Part shown: positions 5,196-5,375 of the stretch, in pieces
Position numbering within the stretch: the stretch's first letter is position 1
Layout of the letters: each line of letters starts with the position of its first letter
From: an uncultured Oscillibacter sp.
GTDB taxonomy: Bacteria > Bacillota > Clostridia > Oscillospirales > Oscillospiraceae
Reading direction: 5' to 3'
DNA length: 5,375 nt
Assembly (NCBI GenBank): GCA_900551885.1
Contig: URXS01000130.1
Location: 1-5,375 of the forward strand
Position numbers and translations under genes: made by a program
The notes under the pieces: generated by a model
The model's input: only the letters and a program-made list of their open reading frames with translations
Database searches by the model: none
What the model was told of the DNA's origin: nothing

Positions 5196-5375
5196 TTGAA
5201 AGGACTTTGGGAACTGTTCTGGACTTTCGCCAAGGTTGGGGTCATGACCTTCGGCGGTGGAATGGCCATGCTGCCGATCTTGCAGCGGGAAGTGGTGGAA
5301 AACAAGCACTGGGCCACGGAGGAGGAACTGACGGATTATTACGCCATCGGTCAGTGTACGCCGGGTATCATTGCA
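5196..5375 (+). CDS. chrA: Chromate transporter ChrA / CHR family, N-terminal part (3' end outside window)
   Basis: Sixty codons are open to the end of the window. The product begins LKGLWELFWTF and contains FGGGMAMLPILQREVV (19-34), W39 with TEEEL, and the DYYAIGQCTPGIIA block (47-60). This is the start of the CHR domain, a six-helix unit found singly or in duplicate in chromate efflux proteins and their many uncharacterised relatives. In Clostridia these usually occur as paired short CHR genes, so a second one may lie downstream. The start is TTG at 5196, with GGGAGTG (5181-5187) 8 nt upstream; there is no in-frame ATG or GTG before the family-conserved sequence. The 19-nt gap from birA indicates one operon, although no functional link to biotin is evident. 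Family membership is clear; the true substrate is unknown. Confidence 0.85.
   Translation, partial: MKGLWELFWTFAKVGVMTFGGGMAMLPILQREVVENKHWATEEELTDYYAIGQCTPGIIA

Noticed and set aside
4276..5199. Open frame in another + frame inside birA
   Set aside because: It has Gly/Arg/Pro-rich shadow composition. birA has intact catalytic motifs in its own frame.
1..5375. CRISPR arrays, insertion sequences, tRNA or rRNA genes, attachment sites
   Set aside because: No direct-repeat/spacer pattern, no transposase or terminal inverted repeats, and no tRNA or rRNA sequence were seen by eye.

Overview
This window looks like chromosome from a GC-rich, low-branching Firmicute, most likely a gut Clostridia member of the Oscillospiraceae/Flavonifractor kind. 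The grounds are strong purine-rich ribosome binding sites (AAGGAGG type), TTGNNN/TATAAT promoters, many rho-independent terminators, an L-box lysine riboswitch, and a two-domain BirA repressor/ligase. The taxonomic call is inference. All genes lie on the + strand, in four transcription units, each closed by or preceded by an intrinsic hairpin.

Region 1-282 holds the C-terminal half of a DUF523 (TudS-like, thiouracil desulfidase family) protein, whose stop codon sits inside a perfect 14-bp terminator stem. Region 329-1948 is the uracil permease unit. It has a near-consensus promoter, a 22-codon leader peptide with a strong RBS, and a very U-rich end to that leader ORF. The stop codon touches the base of a GC-rich terminator hairpin with seven Ts. 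The permease gene uraA follows, then its own terminator. The layout matches the logic of enterobacterial pyrBI/pyrE UTP-sensing, translation-coupled attenuation. In Firmicutes the expected control of such a gene would be PyrR, and I see no PyrR-binding loop. This is the most interesting element of the window.

Region 1980-4089 is a lysine-responsive unit: promoter, complete lysine riboswitch aptamer, switching terminator, and a 584-residue NhaC-family transporter that by context probably imports lysine. The transporter carries a signal-peptide-like N-terminus followed by four CxxC pairs, resembling a DnaJ-type zinc ribbon, ahead of the membrane domain. That is unusual for NhaC proteins.

Region 4093-5375 is a birA-chrA operon. 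A plausible promoter overlaps a perfect right half of the BirA operator consensus, suggesting biotin-dependent autoregulation. birA encodes the winged-helix plus biotin-protein ligase, and 19 nt downstream the beginning of a ChrA-type (CHR family) transporter runs off the window from a TTG start.

Three of the units thus appear to be controlled by the small molecule their product handles: uracil/UTP, lysine and biotin.
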